Of a stretch of 64,000 nucleotides of DNA, positions 8,044 through 17,321 are shown in pieces; within the stretch, counting starts at the first letter, position 1, and each line of letters opens with the position of its first letter. Source of the stretch: Acetobacter aceti NBRC 14818 (lineage in GTDB: Bacteria > Pseudomonadota > Alphaproteobacteria > Acetobacterales > Acetobacteraceae); assembly GCF_000193495.2 (NCBI RefSeq), contig NZ_AP023410.1, forward strand, positions 2,738,501-2,802,500, written 5' to 3'. A program made the position numbers and the translations under genes. Under the pieces are notes generated by a model that searched no databases, was not told the origin of the DNA, and saw nothing but the letters and a program-made list of their open reading frames with translations.

Positions 8044-9618
8044 TCAGCTCACCACCAGCTCTTCCGGCTCGCTGCGGGTCCGTTTGACCAGCAACTTGTT
8101 TAGGGCGTGGATGTAGGAACGGACGGCGGAAACGACCGTGTCAGCGTCAGCGCCCTGACCATCGACCATCTTGCCCTCTTCTTCCAGACGCACCGTTGTG
8201 CGTGCCTGCGCATCGGTGCCTTCGGTGACAGCGCCGACAGAGAACAGGGCCAGACGCGCATCGTGCGGGAAGGCGCTGCGGATCGCATTGAAGGCTGCAT
8301 CAACGGGACCGTTGCCGTTGGCTGTCGTTTCCACGGCTTCACCGTCGATTTCCAGAACCAGCGTGGCTTCGGCAGGACGCTGTGAACCGGCGACGACGTC
8401 CAGCGACAGGAAGCGGATACGGGCGTGATCGCGAACTTCATCGTCAACCAGCGCGATGATGTCCTCGTCGTAGACAACCTTCTTGCTGTCAGCCAGATCC
8501 TTGAAGCGCTGGAAGGCTTCATTCATCTTTTCATCGCTGATCGTGTAACCCAGCGCTGCCAGCTTGTCGCGGAAGGCCGCACGCCCGGAATGTTTGCCCA
8601 GCACCAGCGACGTCTTGGACCAGCCGACGCTTTCCGGCGTCATGATCTCGTAGGTCGCGGCGTTCTTCAGCACACCATCCTGATGGATGCCGCTTTCATG
8701 CGCGAAGGCATTGCGGCCGACGATGGCCTTGTTCGGCTGAACATCGAAACCTGTTGTCGTGGACAGCATCTTTGACAGCTTCAGCAGCTTCGTCGTCTCG
8801 ATGCGGTTGGTGTAGGGATACTGGTCATGGCGGGTGCGGATCGCCATGACGATCTCTTCCAGCGCCGCGTTGCCTGCACGTTCGCCGATGCCGTTGATCG
8901 TACACTCGATCTGGCGAGCGCCACCGCGCAGGGAGGCCAGCGTGTTGGCCACACCCAGACCCAGATCATTATGATTGTGGGCGGAGAAGATGACCTGATC
9001 CGCGCCCGGCACGCGCTCCTTCAGCATGGAGAAGATGCGCTCCATGTCTTCCGGCGTGGCGTAGCCGACCGTGTCGGGGATGTTGATGGTCGTAGCGCCA
9101 GCCTTGATCGCGGCCTCGACGCAGCGGCACAGGAAATCCGGCTCGGTACGCGAGCCGTCTTCCGCTGACCATTCGACGTCGTCCGTCAGGTTGCGGGCGG
9201 CCTTGTTGCCGGTGGTGATGATTTCCAGAACCGTCTCGGGCTCCATCCGCAGCTTGTATTTCATGTGCAGCGGAGAGGTGGAGATGAAGTTGTGGATACG
9301 ACCACGCTCGGCGTGCCGGATGGCGTCGCCTGCCGCCTGAATGTCGTTCTTGCCGCCGGAACGGGCCAGCGCGCAGACAACCGAGCCTTTCACGACACGG
9401 GCGATTTCAGCGACGGACTGGAAGTCACCCTTGGACGCAACGGGGAAACCCGCCTCAATCACGTCCACGCCGAGGTCGGCCAGCGCTGCGGCCATGCGCA
9501 GTTTCTCTTCCAGATTCATGGAGAAGCCCGGCGACTGCTCGCCGTCACGCAGCGTTGTATCGAAGATGAAAACCCGATCGTCGGTGATGCGGCCGAAGGA
9601 AGGATGGTCGAAGGTCAT
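8044..9618 (-). CDS. leuA: 2-isopropylmalate synthase
   Basis: 524 residues, first committed step of leucine synthesis (acetyl-CoA plus 2-oxoisovalerate). The TIM-barrel signature [15 protein letters not shown] lies near residue 18, the metal-binding [15 protein letters not shown] near 205, and [15 protein letters not shown] near 300; the last ~130 residues form the LeuA regulatory (feedback) domain. The ATG at 9616-9618 is preferred over an in-frame start at 9669, since GGGGC lies upstream and the family N-terminus follows. The leader upstream (9651-9828) suggests attenuation by leucine supply. Confidence 0.96.
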   Translation of the reverse strand: MTFDHPSFGRITDDRVFIFDTTLRDGEQSPGFSMNLEEKLRMAAALADLGVDVIEAGFPVASKGDFQSVAEIARVVKGSVVCALARSGGKNDIQAAGDAIRHAERGRIHNFISTSPLHMKYKLRMEPETVLEIITTGNKAARNLTDDVEWSAEDGSRTEPDFLCRCVEAAIKAGATTINIPDTVGYATPEDMERIFSMLKERVPGADQVIFSAHNHNDLGLGVANTLASLRGGARQIECTINGIGERAGNAALEEIVMAIRTRHDQYPYTNRIETTKLLKLSKMLSTTTGFDVQPNKAIVGRNAFAHESGIHQDGVLKNAATYEIMTPESVGWSKTSLVLGKHSGRAAFRDKLAALGYTISDEKMNEAFQRFKDLADSKKVVYDEDIIALVDDEVRDHARIRFLSLDVVAGSQRPAEATLVLEIDGEAVETTANGNGPVDAAFNAIRSAFPHDARLALFSVGAVTEGTDAQARTTVRLEEEGKMVDGQGADADTVVSAVRSYIHALNKLLVKRTRSEPEELVVS

Positions 9619-9650
9619 GAAAAGCCCCGGTATGACGTGTCTTGGTCCCT

Positions 9651-9736
9651 GTTTCGTCCTTTTAGGCACGAAACGCTCTGCTGACGATATCCCCTAAGCG
9701 TTATCGGCAACGCATGCCGATGGGCGCGCTCAGGGG
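9651..9736 (-). promoter_or_regulatory. leuA attenuator stem-loops
   Basis: Two structures follow the leader peptide. In the first (9736-9691), CCCCTGAGCG, which includes the leader stop codon, pairs over ten positions with CGCTTAGGGG and encloses a perfect ATCGGCA/TGCCGAT hairpin (9721-9703). The second (9674-9651) is a GTTTCGT/ACGAAAC hairpin with no following T-run. The absence of a T-tract suggests translational control or a structure that also involves the leuA ribosome binding site, rather than a classical terminator. Confidence 0.65.
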
Positions 9737-9828
9737 CGGATAAGTCGAAGGAGAAGCTGGGAGAGGCCGCGCGTAGTCGTGGCGCTGAAGCGCTTCATCG
9801 ACTCGGAACGGGCGGCGGCAATAGTCAT
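9730..9828 (-). CDS. Leucine-rich leader peptide of leuA
   Basis: A 32-codon frame (ATG 9826-9828, TGA 9730-9732) ending ...RGLSQLLLRLIRP: five leucine codons fall within eight consecutive codons near its end. A shorter start at codon 11 (9796-9798) is also possible. It lies 111 bp upstream of leuA in the same direction and its stop codon is inside the base-paired arm of the next hairpin, the typical arrangement of an amino-acid attenuator. The peptide itself probably has no function other than to report charged tRNA-Leu. Confidence 0.75.
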   Translation of the reverse strand: MTIAAARSESMKRFSATTTRGLSQLLLRLIRP

Positions 9829-9987
9829 GCTGGTCAAAATACTGGATCAGCAGAGAGATGCAACCCAAAGATGGATGCAATCTGCGTGTGCAGAATGGGT
9901 GCCTGTGCGTTGCCCTGTGTGGGCCAGGCTTTTCATCGCAAGGCTACGGCTGACAGCGCAATCTGTCAGCCGTAGCGTCAGGAGTGC

Positions 9988-10416
9988 TCAGTCCTGAAGT
10001 GGGAGAAGGAAGGTGCCATCGTCCAGCTCGGTGCCGCGCTGGGCAGCATGAGCGCAGGATGCTGTGCGAACGTCGCTTTCTGCAGCGGTCAGGTCAACCA
10101 TCTGACCCGGACCGACCATCAGCTTTCCGACGCCACCAGCGGCATAGGCTGGGTCGTTTTTCACATCGGCGCGCTTGGCCAGCGAGCGACCGAGCGAACG
10201 CACCGTGGTGTCGTCATCAATATCGTGCGCGTAGCAATAGTACATCAGACCGGCGATGTTGCCGACGGAGGCGTTGTCCACTGTCGGGCCAGGTCCCACA
10301 GGAGCCTCAGCCACGGAAGGAGCCGCTGCGGGAGCGGCCTGAGCGGACACCACACCAGCGACCAGTGTCAAACCGCATGCAGCTGCAAGAGCTGCGGATT
10401 TGCACAGTGATTTCAT
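9988..10416 (-). CDS. Secreted protein of unknown function
   Basis: 142 residues from the ATG at 10414-10416, which has AGGAGAT just upstream. A clear Sec signal peptide (MKSLCKSAALAAACGLTLVA, cleavage near AQA-AP) is followed by an Ala/Pro-rich linker and a compact domain containing YYCYAHDIDDDTTVRSLGR and SCAHAAQRGTELDD; the two cysteines could form a disulfide in the periplasm. I do not recognise a named family. It stands alone between the leu leader and a long non-coding region. Confidence 0.75.
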   Translation of the reverse strand: MKSLCKSAALAAACGLTLVAGVVSAQAAPAAAPSVAEAPVGPGPTVDNASVGNIAGLMYYCYAHDIDDDTTVRSLGRSLAKRADVKNDPAYAAGGVGKLMVGPGQMVDLTAAESDVRTASCAHAAQRGTELDDGTFLLPLQD

Positions 10417-11449
10417 GAAAAATCTCCTGAAAACCAAATTGACGCACTAGTGTTCGCTTCTCTCACGATGGGCGCAAGAGGTCTGGATGCTGGTCTGTTA
10501 TGCGGGAGTTCTTCTGATTTTTGGCTGTTTACCACCAATTCGGACCGGATAGGTCTTTAATTATTCATTGATATGCTTTTTCTGTGTATAGTTGTCTTTC
10601 ACATCGTGAATGGTTTCTTTTTGGAATGTAGCTGTTTCGATAAGCTATCGATCTGTCTCCGGTTTCTTGAGTGCGCTTTGAGAAGAAGGGGCTTGTTGGG
10701 TTCGGTTCAGAACTGGGGTTGGTGAGCCAGTTTTGCTTGAACGCAGCGCGTTTCAGGGAGCGTCCAGAACGCCTCTGGCGACGGTTTTCCTGTCTGTCGA
10801 GGGTGCAAGACCAGACGAATATCGACATCAAGCCGGGTATGTCTGTTTTTGAGGCTTTGGACTGACGCTCGCCTTATTAGCAGCAGGCATGGTGTTCTGT
10901 TGACGAGTGGTTTCCGTCGCTTCGATCATGCAGGTTACCCTGCGCCATGCCGGAAAACAGCTGACGTTTTCATCCTGTTGTTCTTGATTCCTAGCGACAG
11001 AGAAAAATACCGATTTGGCGAATGAAATATATGTGAGTCCGATAAACTTAATTTGTGTATAAAACATATTCGTTTTGTATTGAAATTCGTGATGTCGTGT
11101 GAGAGGCTGTTTGTGTCGGATAAGAACAATAAGAAATGGCGGCGACCTTCGGGTCGCCGTTTTCATGTTCTCTGCTTGGAAACCGGGTTCAGCGGGGCTT
11201 CTGTTCAATGTCTCCTGACGGACAGTCCGATAATGCATGCGATCATCACCATGAGACCTGAATGTCGGGTGCATGCATTGCCATTATGCGCCGATGCTGG
11301 AACACAATGACCCGAACCTGCATATAGGCAAGCCCATTGTGAAATAGGGTCAGGGTGAAGTCGAAAAGCGTGCTTCTTGGCATCCTGAAGCATGAAGTGC
11401 TGCCTCAGACAGGTTTTTGGTGAGTGTCAGAAAGGCAGGAGTTCGACAG
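10417..11449. other. Long intergenic region, no confident gene
   Basis: About 1 kb, AT-richer than its surroundings. Short frames occur (for example a 64-codon frame from a GTG at 10671) but none has family features or a good ribosome binding site. It contains a UUCG-capped terminator at 11138-11164 with no gene in front of it, and a 9-bp inverted repeat AATGCATGC / GCATGCATT (11232-11240 and 11271-11279). Confidence 0.6.
11138..11164 (+). terminator. Orphan rho-independent terminator with UUCG loop
   Basis: Perfect 8-bp stem CGGCGACC / GGTCGCCG with a TTCG tetraloop followed by TTTT. On the plus strand no convincing gene lies in the preceding 700 bp, so it may end a small RNA or an unrecognised short transcript. 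Confidence 0.75.
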
Positions 11450-11791
11450 ATGCTACAAAAGATTCAGCCGGGTACGATTTTCAAGGAAAATCTCCAGAAA
11501 CTGCCTTCCATCGAGGGAGTGCAGCGCATCGACCTGCTCGACGGTACGGGTAAGGTTGTCGCCAGCATTGAAAACCAGCCGGGAAAGCAGGGCTCGCTGG
11601 CTGTTTATCAATATCTCAAACAGGCTTTCGGCAAACTCGACGCAAACGCTGCCGAGCATGGTCTGGCTGTTTTTGGTGAGCATACGCTGGACGCACGCAA
11701 TCGACCGGGAGCTCATCCCAATATTGATCGTTTGCTTGTAATTGCTGCTGGCGAAGCGCCGTTGGAGATCGAAGTTATTCCGGCTCGGTAA
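11450..11791 (+). CDS. DUF2322 family protein
   Basis: 113 residues from an ATG at 11450 with GCAGGAG upstream. The sequence GTIFKENLQKLPSIEGVQRIDL, then SIENQPGKQGSLAVYQYL and the tail GEAPLEIEVI match DUF2322, a small cytoplasmic family of unknown function. It is monocistronic, followed after 60 bp by a paired-palindrome repeat and then by the convergent antiporter gene. Confidence 0.85.
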   Translation: MLQKIQPGTIFKENLQKLPSIEGVQRIDLLDGTGKVVASIENQPGKQGSLAVYQYLKQAFGKLDANAAEHGLAVFGEHTLDARNRPGAHPNIDRLLVIAAGEAPLEIEVIPAR

Positions 11792-11850
11792 ACGACGGTC
11801 TTCTGTAAAAGGAAGCCGCCTACAATACTTTCAAAGCTGATCACAGCTTC

Positions 11851-11897
11851 AGGGCTTTGCCCCGAACCCTCTCAAAGGGATGTCGTCCCTTTGATCC
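11851..11897. repeat. Paired-palindrome intergenic repeat, copy A
   Basis: GGGCTTTGCCC followed by AAAGGGAtgtcgTCCCTTTGATCC: two adjacent palindromes. The same order recurs at 19085-19132 (decayed second palindrome) and, inverted, at 63031-63080. It lies between convergent genes and could act as a bidirectional terminator. Confidence 0.8.
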
Positions 11898-11953
11898 TGC
11901 TTTGTATTGGGTGGTGAGAGAGAAACATCCTGCCCCGAATGGCTCTCCAAGCC

Positions 11954-13201
11954 TTACGGAGCAGGATAGAACCGTCTCACCACCCGTTCCATGGTGAGAC
12001 CCTGCACGATGATGGTGAACACGACGACACCGTAACAGATCGGCAGCACCAGAGTACGCAGATCACCTTGCGGCAGACCAAGCGCCAGCGACAGCGAGAT
12101 GCCACCGCGTAGGCCGCCCCATGTCAGGATGCTGAGCAGTCTTCCCTTGTCCCAGTGTCTCAGATGGAGAGGCAGCGTCGAGAGAAATACGCTCAGGCCA
12201 CGTCCCAGAATGGACAATGGGACAACAAGAAGCATGGCCGCCAGCGAAGAGAGATGCAGCGGAATTTCGAGGATCTCAAAGCCGATCAGCAGAAACAGCA
12301 GAACATTCAGCACTTCGTCGATGAGCGTCCACGCGATGTTCAGTTCCTTGCGTCCGTGCTCATCAAAGATGGACTGGCTGTAGTGCGTGCCAAGGCAGAG
12401 ACCGGCGACAACCACAGCGACAGCTCCCGACATGCCGAAATAACTGGCGACACTGTATGTGCCCGTCGCCAGCGCGAGCGAGGCGATCAGTTGCGTATGC
12501 GCATCCTTGCTGGAACGCAGCAGGAAAAGGGTCAGCCAGCCGGTCGCAGCGCCCAGCAGTGCGCCACCACAGGCTTCCCACAGAAACCCCTCGGCAATCT
12601 GGGTGAAGGTGACATGGCTGGCGTCACCTGTCGCAAGGCCGATCGTCACGCCGAAAATGACGATGCTGATACCGTCATTGAACAGACTTTCGCCTGCAAA
12701 GATTGCCTGAATATCCTGTGGCAGGCCCAGACGCTGCAACATGCCGATAACGGCGACGGGGTCGGTCGGTGCAAGGATCGCGCCCAGTATGACGCACCAC
12801 GAGAAGGGGATATTCATTCCCAGAAGCGGAAAGATCAGCCAGACAGCACTGGCCAGCAGCAGGACGGCGAGCACCGTCCCCAGAACCGCGAGCGCCGTGA
12901 CAGATTTCAGCTTTGAGCGAAAGCAACCGAGATTGACGCCCAGTGCTCCGGCAAACAGCAGCAGAGACAGTGCTCCGTTCAGCAGGGCTTCCGGCAGATT
13001 GACGCTGCCAAGAACTGACCGTGCGAACACCCGCGGATCATAAGCCGGACAGAGCAGCCCGGTCGCAATAATCAGCAGGGACGCCGCGATGGATATCAGC
13101 ATGACACCAATCGTCATCGGCAACCGAAGCCAGCGGTCATTCACAATACTGAAGACCGCAGACAGGGTCAGAAGAAGCGCCAGCAGACCAAGAGTATTCA
13201 T
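11954..13201 (-). CDS. CPA1 family cation:proton antiporter (NhaP-like)
   Basis: 415 residues, almost wholly hydrophobic with about 12 predicted membrane spans. Family motifs are present: LAPTDPVAVIGMLQRLG near residue 145, FAGESLFNDGISIVIF near 170, and LTWGGLRGGISLSLALGLP near 365. Such transporters exchange Na+ or K+ for protons across the inner membrane, which would suit an acid-producing organism. Substrate cannot be told from sequence. It is convergent with DUF2322 and lies downstream of serB in the same direction with a 93-bp gap. Confidence 0.9.
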   Translation of the reverse strand: MNTLGLLALLLTLSAVFSIVNDRWLRLPMTIGVMLISIAASLLIIATGLLCPAYDPRVFARSVLGSVNLPEALLNGALSLLLFAGALGVNLGCFRSKLKSVTALAVLGTVLAVLLLASAVWLIFPLLGMNIPFSWCVILGAILAPTDPVAVIGMLQRLGLPQDIQAIFAGESLFNDGISIVIFGVTIGLATGDASHVTFTQIAEGFLWEACGGALLGAATGWLTLFLLRSSKDAHTQLIASLALATGTYSVASYFGMSGAVAVVVAGLCLGTHYSQSIFDEHGRKELNIAWTLIDEVLNVLLFLLIGFEILEIPLHLSSLAAMLLVVPLSILGRGLSVFLSTLPLHLRHWDKGRLLSILTWGGLRGGISLSLALGLPQGDLRTLVLPICYGVVVFTIIVQGLTMERVVRRFYPAP

Positions 13202-13294
13202 ACCTCCCGGTCGCGCTCCGGGCCCTCAGATGTCAAGAAGAATGCGACAGACGACTCTTTCCGTCATATTTCGTCACAAAACCCCTGAGGTGTT

Positions 13295-14191
13295 TTAGTC
13301 CTCGACCAGTTCTGAAGCGCGATAACCCTGCGCGAACAGGGCAGTACGCAACGTGCCGTGCTCAATCCGGTTCACAATCTCCCTCCGCACTACGGGTTTC
13401 GCGTGGAAGCCAATGCCAAGGCCCGCTGCACGCAACATGGGCAGGTCGTTGGCACCGTCACCGATCGTCAGGGCCGCACTCAGAGGTGCGCCAGCGGTGG
13501 CGGCGATACGGATGAGGTGCTGCAATTTGGCGTCAGGGCCGAGAATGGGTTCGCCGACCGTGCCGTCCAGCGTGTCACCTGTGACATTCAGGATATTGGC
13601 GTGGTTCTCGGCAAAACCGCATGCCGCTCCAACGCGGGCGGTGAACCAGGTAAAGCCGCCGGAGACCAGTGCTGTCGCTGCACCGTTTGCCTTCATGGTC
13701 TGCACCAGCGTGCGGGCACCGGGATTGATTTTTACGTCTTTCCACGCGTCTTCCAGCAGGGAGGCCGGTAGATCGCGCAGAAACGCCACACGGTTGCGGA
13801 GCGAGGTCTGGAAGTCGATTTCGCCATTCATCGAACGGCGGGTGACGGCGGCGACTTCTTCTCCAATGCCCGGACGGATGCGCTCGGCATGAGCGGCGAT
13901 ATCGTCCAGCGTTTCATTGGCGACGATGGTGCTGTCCATGTCGGCCACAAGGATTTTCCTGCGCCGGTTTTCGCTCGGACCATACAGCACATCGATAGCG
14001 CGATCCGTCAGGGCGAGGCGGATGGCGTCGATCTGTGCTGGCGTGAGGGGCGCGCAGGCGATATCGACAGCCTCGCCCGGCGAGAGGATGGTCGTCTCGC
14101 CCCCTGCGGCCAGCGTGCTGGCCAGCGCAATGTCCTGGGGTGTGAGGGATGTGGCTTCGCGGTTCGCGACGAGTGTCAGAATAGCGCTCAT
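13295..14191 (-). CDS. serB: Phosphoserine phosphatase
   Basis: 298 residues. HAD motif I is VADMDSTIVANET near residue 83 (DxDST is diagnostic of SerB), motif II is ALVSGGFTWFT near 180 and motif III GDGANDLPMLRAAGLG near 245. The N-terminal ~75 residues form an ACT-like extension, as is common in SerB. It dephosphorylates phosphoserine to serine. The ATG at 14189-14191 is chosen because the frame upstream of it lacks homology and reaches into the divergent miaA promoter. Divergent from miaA with 47 bp between starts. Confidence 0.95.
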   Translation of the reverse strand: MSAILTLVANREATSLTPQDIALASTLAAGGETTILSPGEAVDIACAPLTPAQIDAIRLALTDRAIDVLYGPSENRRRKILVADMDSTIVANETLDDIAAHAERIRPGIGEEVAAVTRRSMNGEIDFQTSLRNRVAFLRDLPASLLEDAWKDVKINPGARTLVQTMKANGAATALVSGGFTWFTARVGAACGFAENHANILNVTGDTLDGTVGEPILGPDAKLQHLIRIAATAGAPLSAALTIGDGANDLPMLRAAGLGIGFHAKPVVRREIVNRIEHGTLRTALFAQGYRASELVED

Positions 14192-14238
14192 AATGATGCT
14201 GCGTGTGACAGGGTTGATGGCTGGAGGCAAGCGACAGG

Positions 14239-15201
14239 ATGATGAAGAAAACGGACACCAGCCGTGCGGCGCTGATTGTCGCAGGGCCGACATGCTCCGG
14301 AAAGTCCGCGCTGGCCATCGCTCTGGGCGAGCAGTTGAACGGCACCGTCATCAATGCGGATTCGATGCAGGTTTACCGCGAACTGCGGGTGCTGACCGCC
14401 CGCCCGACATCGGAAGAGGAGGCGCGTCTTCCGCACCGGCTGTATGGCGTCAGCCCAGCAGCCGAAGCCCGCAGCGTGGCGTGGTGGCGACTGGAAGCGC
14501 TGGCCGCGATGGAAGAAGCGTGGGCGGCGGGTCGCCTGCCCATTCTGTGCGGCGGTACCGGCATGTATCTGCGCGCCTTGACCAATGGACTGGCCGAAAT
14601 CCCGGAAGCCAGCGCAGAGGCGCGGGAAGAAGCGCGTGCGCTCGCGGCTGACCCCGCTGCTTTGCATGACCGTCTTATGGCGGTGGACCCGGACACGGCG
14701 GGCGGGTTGCGTCCCACCGACCCACAGCGTCTGGCCCGGGCATGGGAGGTCTGGCGCAGCACGGGGAGGGGGCTGGCATGGTGGCGGGCGCAGCCGGGCC
14801 TGCCTGCCGCGGACTGTCAGTTCAAGGCGATCCGCCTCGACCCGGCGCGGGATGTGCTGCGCGCCGCCATCGCCCGCCGCTTCGGTCTGATGATCGAGCA
14901 AGGAGCCATAGAAGAAGTCCGCGCCCTGCTGGAGCAGCACCTCGATCCTGCGCTTCCCGCAATGCGGGCGCATGGCGTGCCGGAACTTTCGGCCATGCTG
15001 CGGGGAGAGATCAGTCTTGCCACCGCGGAAGAGCGGGCGGTGCTGGCGACAGGCCGTTACACCAAGCGTCAGGCCACATGGTTCGCGCATCAGCCTCTCG
15101 TCAGTCCAGAGGACACGATTATTATCGAAAACAGAATTGCCCTTAATGAGCAATTTTTGAAAAGAAAAATCCCGGAAATTATATCTTTCATGCAAAAGTA
15201 G
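14239..15201 (+). CDS. miaA: tRNA dimethylallyltransferase
   Basis: 320 residues. P-loop GPTCSGKSALAIALG near residue 16, substrate-binding INADSMQVYRELRVLTARP near 38, LCGGTGMYLRAL near 95 and the C-terminal TGRYTKRQATWFAHQ are the usual MiaA marks. It isopentenylates A37 of tRNAs that read UNN codons. Two ATGs in tandem occur at the start (14239 and 14242). Divergent from serB, followed by the ilv operon in the same direction after 162 bp. Confidence 0.95.
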   Translation: MMKKTDTSRAALIVAGPTCSGKSALAIALGEQLNGTVINADSMQVYRELRVLTARPTSEEEARLPHRLYGVSPAAEARSVAWWRLEALAAMEEAWAAGRLPILCGGTGMYLRALTNGLAEIPEASAEAREEARALAADPAALHDRLMAVDPDTAGGLRPTDPQRLARAWEVWRSTGRGLAWWRAQPGLPAADCQFKAIRLDPARDVLRAAIARRFGLMIEQGAIEEVRALLEQHLDPALPAMRAHGVPELSAMLRGEISLATAEERAVLATGRYTKRQATWFAHQPLVSPEDTIIIENRIALNEQFLKRKIPEIISFMQK

Positions 15202-15202
15202 G

Positions 15203-15231
15203 TTGACGCTCCGACGGGTGAGGCTTAAACC
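15203..15231 (+). promoter_or_regulatory. Possible ilvB promoter
   Basis: TTGACG and TAAACC separated by 17 bp, just after the miaA stop and 132 bp before the ilvB start. The -35 is good, the -10 is poor. The leader that follows has a GCCGAtGCG / CGCggTCGGC hairpin but no branched-chain-rich leader peptide that I could find. Confidence 0.25.
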
Positions 15232-15363
15232 ACCCCTCCACCTTCCGACACTGACGCCGGAGGTCCAGCCCTGCCGATGCGCGAAACGCGGTCGGCTCAA
15301 CACAGCAAACCCGGGTGAAAACAGGTCCCACAGAGACGGGTGCCCACCTTGCGGGAGACGACG

Positions 15364-17178
15364 ATGAACGCCACCACACAGACGATTGCGACCCAGCCCG
15401 ACGCCAGCACCACGCTGACCGGCGCCGAGGTGCTCATGAAGGTTCTTGTGGATCAGGGCGTCGAGGTCGTCTTCGGCTATCCGGGAGGCGCGGTCCTTCC
15501 GATTTACGATGCGTTGTTCCAGCAGGATCGCATCCGCCACATTCTCGTGCGCCACGAACAGGCCGCCGTGCATGCCGCCGAAGCCTATGCCCGCTCGACC
15601 GGTCGCGTGGGCGTGGTGCTGGTGACCAGTGGCCCCGGCGCGACCAACGCCGTGACGGGTCTGCTCGACGCGCTGATGGATTCCGTGCCCGTCGTTTGTC
15701 TGACAGGGCAGGTGCCGGTGTCGCTGATCGGCAACGACGCGTTCCAGGAAGCCGACACCACCGGCATCACGCGCCCGGCCACGAAATACAACTATCTGGT
15801 CAAGCGCCCGGAAGAGTTGGCCCCCGTGGTCAACGAGGCCTTCGAGATCGCCCGCTCCGGCCGCCCCGGCCCGGTGGTGGTCGATCTGCCGAAGAACATC
15901 ACCGTCGGCCCGGCCCCCTACGCGCCGCCAAGCCGCACGCCGCGCGCGTCCTACCAGCCGCGCACCGAGCCGGACCGTAAGGCCGTCGCCCGCGCCGTCG
16001 CGGCCATGAAGTCGGCCAAGCGCCCGCTGTTCTATGTCGGCGGCGGCGTGATCAACGCAGGCAAGGAAGCCTGCGCCGATCTCACGCGCCTTATCCATAT
16101 GACCGGCTTCCCCTGCACCGCCACCCTGATGGGCCTCGGCGCGTTCCCCGGCAGCGACAAGCAGTTCCTCGGCATGCTGGGCATGCACGGCACCTACGAA
16201 GCCAATCTGGCCACGCATGACTGCGACGTGCTGATCGCCCTTGGTTCCCGTTTCGATGACCGGGTGACCGGTCGCGTCGATGCGTTCTCGCCGCACTCCT
16301 TCAAGATCCACGCCGACATCGACCCCTCGCAGATCAACAAGATCATCCGTGTAGACGTGCCGATCGTTGGTGACGCCGGACGCATCATCGCCATGATGAT
16401 CGAGGAATGGGAGGCACAGACCGCCAAACCGGACACGAAGGCGCTGGAAACATGGTGGTCCCGCATCAAAGCATGGAAGGCGCTCGACTGCCTGCGCTTC
16501 ACGCAGGACAAGTCTGCGGACGCCATCATCAAGCCGCAGCAGGCCATCAAGCGCATCTATGAACTGGCCGTCGAGACTGGCCGTGAGACCTTCGTGTCCA
16601 CGGAAGTCGGTCAGCATCAGATGTGGGCCGCCCAGTTCTTCAAGTTCGAAAGCCCGAACCACTGGCTGACCTCTGGCGGTCTTGGCACGATGGGCTACGG
16701 CCTCCCCGCCGCCGTCGGCGCACAGGTCGCGCACCCGGATGCGCTGGTCATCGACATCTCCGGTGAAGCCTCGGCCCTGATGAACATTCAGGAACTGGGA
16801 ACCATCGCCCAGTATCGCCTGCCAGTGAAGATCTTCCTGATCAACAACCACTATATGGGCATGGTTCGTCAGTGGCAGGAACTGCTCCACGGCTCCCGCT
16901 ATTCCGAGAGCTACAGCGACGCGCTGCCGGACTTCGTGAAGCTGGCCGACAGCTTCCACGCCAAGGGCTTCCGCGCTACGAAGATGAGCGAACTGGATGA
17001 CACCATTCGCGCCGCTCTGGAGCATGACGGTGCGGCGGTCATCGACATCTGCGTGGCGGAGGGAGAGAACTGCTTCCCGATGATTCCGTCTGGCGCGGCC
17101 CATAACGAGATGATCCTCGGCCCGGAGCAGGAAGAGAAGGGCGCGGAAATTACCGACGAGGGGAAGATGCTCGTTTAA
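15364..17178 (+). CDS. ilvB: Acetolactate synthase large (catalytic) subunit
   Basis: 604 residues, thiamine diphosphate enzyme making acetolactate and acetohydroxybutyrate for Val, Leu and Ile. The catalytic glutamate lies in RHEQAAVHAAEAYAR near residue 62; VTSGPGATNAVTGLLDA, GSRFDDRVTGR and the C-terminal ThDP fold follow. The cofactor motif reads ISGEASALMNIQEL, with Glu where many homologues have Asp. ATG at 15364 has GCGGGAG upstream. First gene of an ilvB-ilvN-ilvC cluster. Confidence 0.96.
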   Translation: MNATTQTIATQPDASTTLTGAEVLMKVLVDQGVEVVFGYPGGAVLPIYDALFQQDRIRHILVRHEQAAVHAAEAYARSTGRVGVVLVTSGPGATNAVTGLLDALMDSVPVVCLTGQVPVSLIGNDAFQEADTTGITRPATKYNYLVKRPEELAPVVNEAFEIARSGRPGPVVVDLPKNITVGPAPYAPPSRTPRASYQPRTEPDRKAVARAVAAMKSAKRPLFYVGGGVINAGKEACADLTRLIHMTGFPCTATLMGLGAFPGSDKQFLGMLGMHGTYEANLATHDCDVLIALGSRFDDRVTGRVDAFSPHSFKIHADIDPSQINKIIRVDVPIVGDAGRIIAMMIEEWEAQTAKPDTKALETWWSRIKAWKALDCLRFTQDKSADAIIKPQQAIKRIYELAVETGRETFVSTEVGQHQMWAAQFFKFESPNHWLTSGGLGTMGYGLPAAVGAQVAHPDALVIDISGEASALMNIQELGTIAQYRLPVKIFLINNHYMGMVRQWQELLHGSRYSESYSDALPDFVKLADSFHAKGFRATKMSELDDTIRAALEHDGAAVIDICVAEGENCFPMIPSGAAHNEMILGPEQEEKGAEITDEGKMLV

Positions 17179-17198
17179 AGACCGCATTCCCGCGTGTA

Positions 17199-17234
17199 GC
17201 GCTTCCTTTTCTTCAGAAAAAGAAAAGGAAGCGC
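17199..17234. repeat. Perfect 15-bp inverted repeat between ilvB and ilvN
   Basis: GCGCTTCCTTTTCTT (17199-17213) is repeated as its exact reverse complement at 17220-17234 with a 6-base loop. No T-run follows on either strand, so an RNA stability or processing element is as likely as a terminator. Confidence 0.8.
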
Positions 17235-17321
17235 CGCACATCGCCCATGCTCTTCCCTTTTACGCCCGGCGCGGTTACAGCCGCCCGGACGTCGTAACGG
17301 ATCGGACTCCGGATTCAGTCG

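Noticed and set aside
11053-11310. Short plus-strand frame spanning the orphan terminator
   Set aside because: It reads through the terminator hairpin and has no family features.
15232-15363. Possible branched-chain leader peptide for ilvB
   Set aside because: The only short frame (ATG near 15275) has no Ile, Leu or Val codon run, so an attenuator like that of leuA is not supported.
14188-17241. A 1017-codon open frame on the minus strand across miaA, ilvB and their leader
   Set aside because: It is the antisense of two well-supported genes in high-GC DNA; the protein is low-complexity His/Arg/Gly-rich text without motifs.
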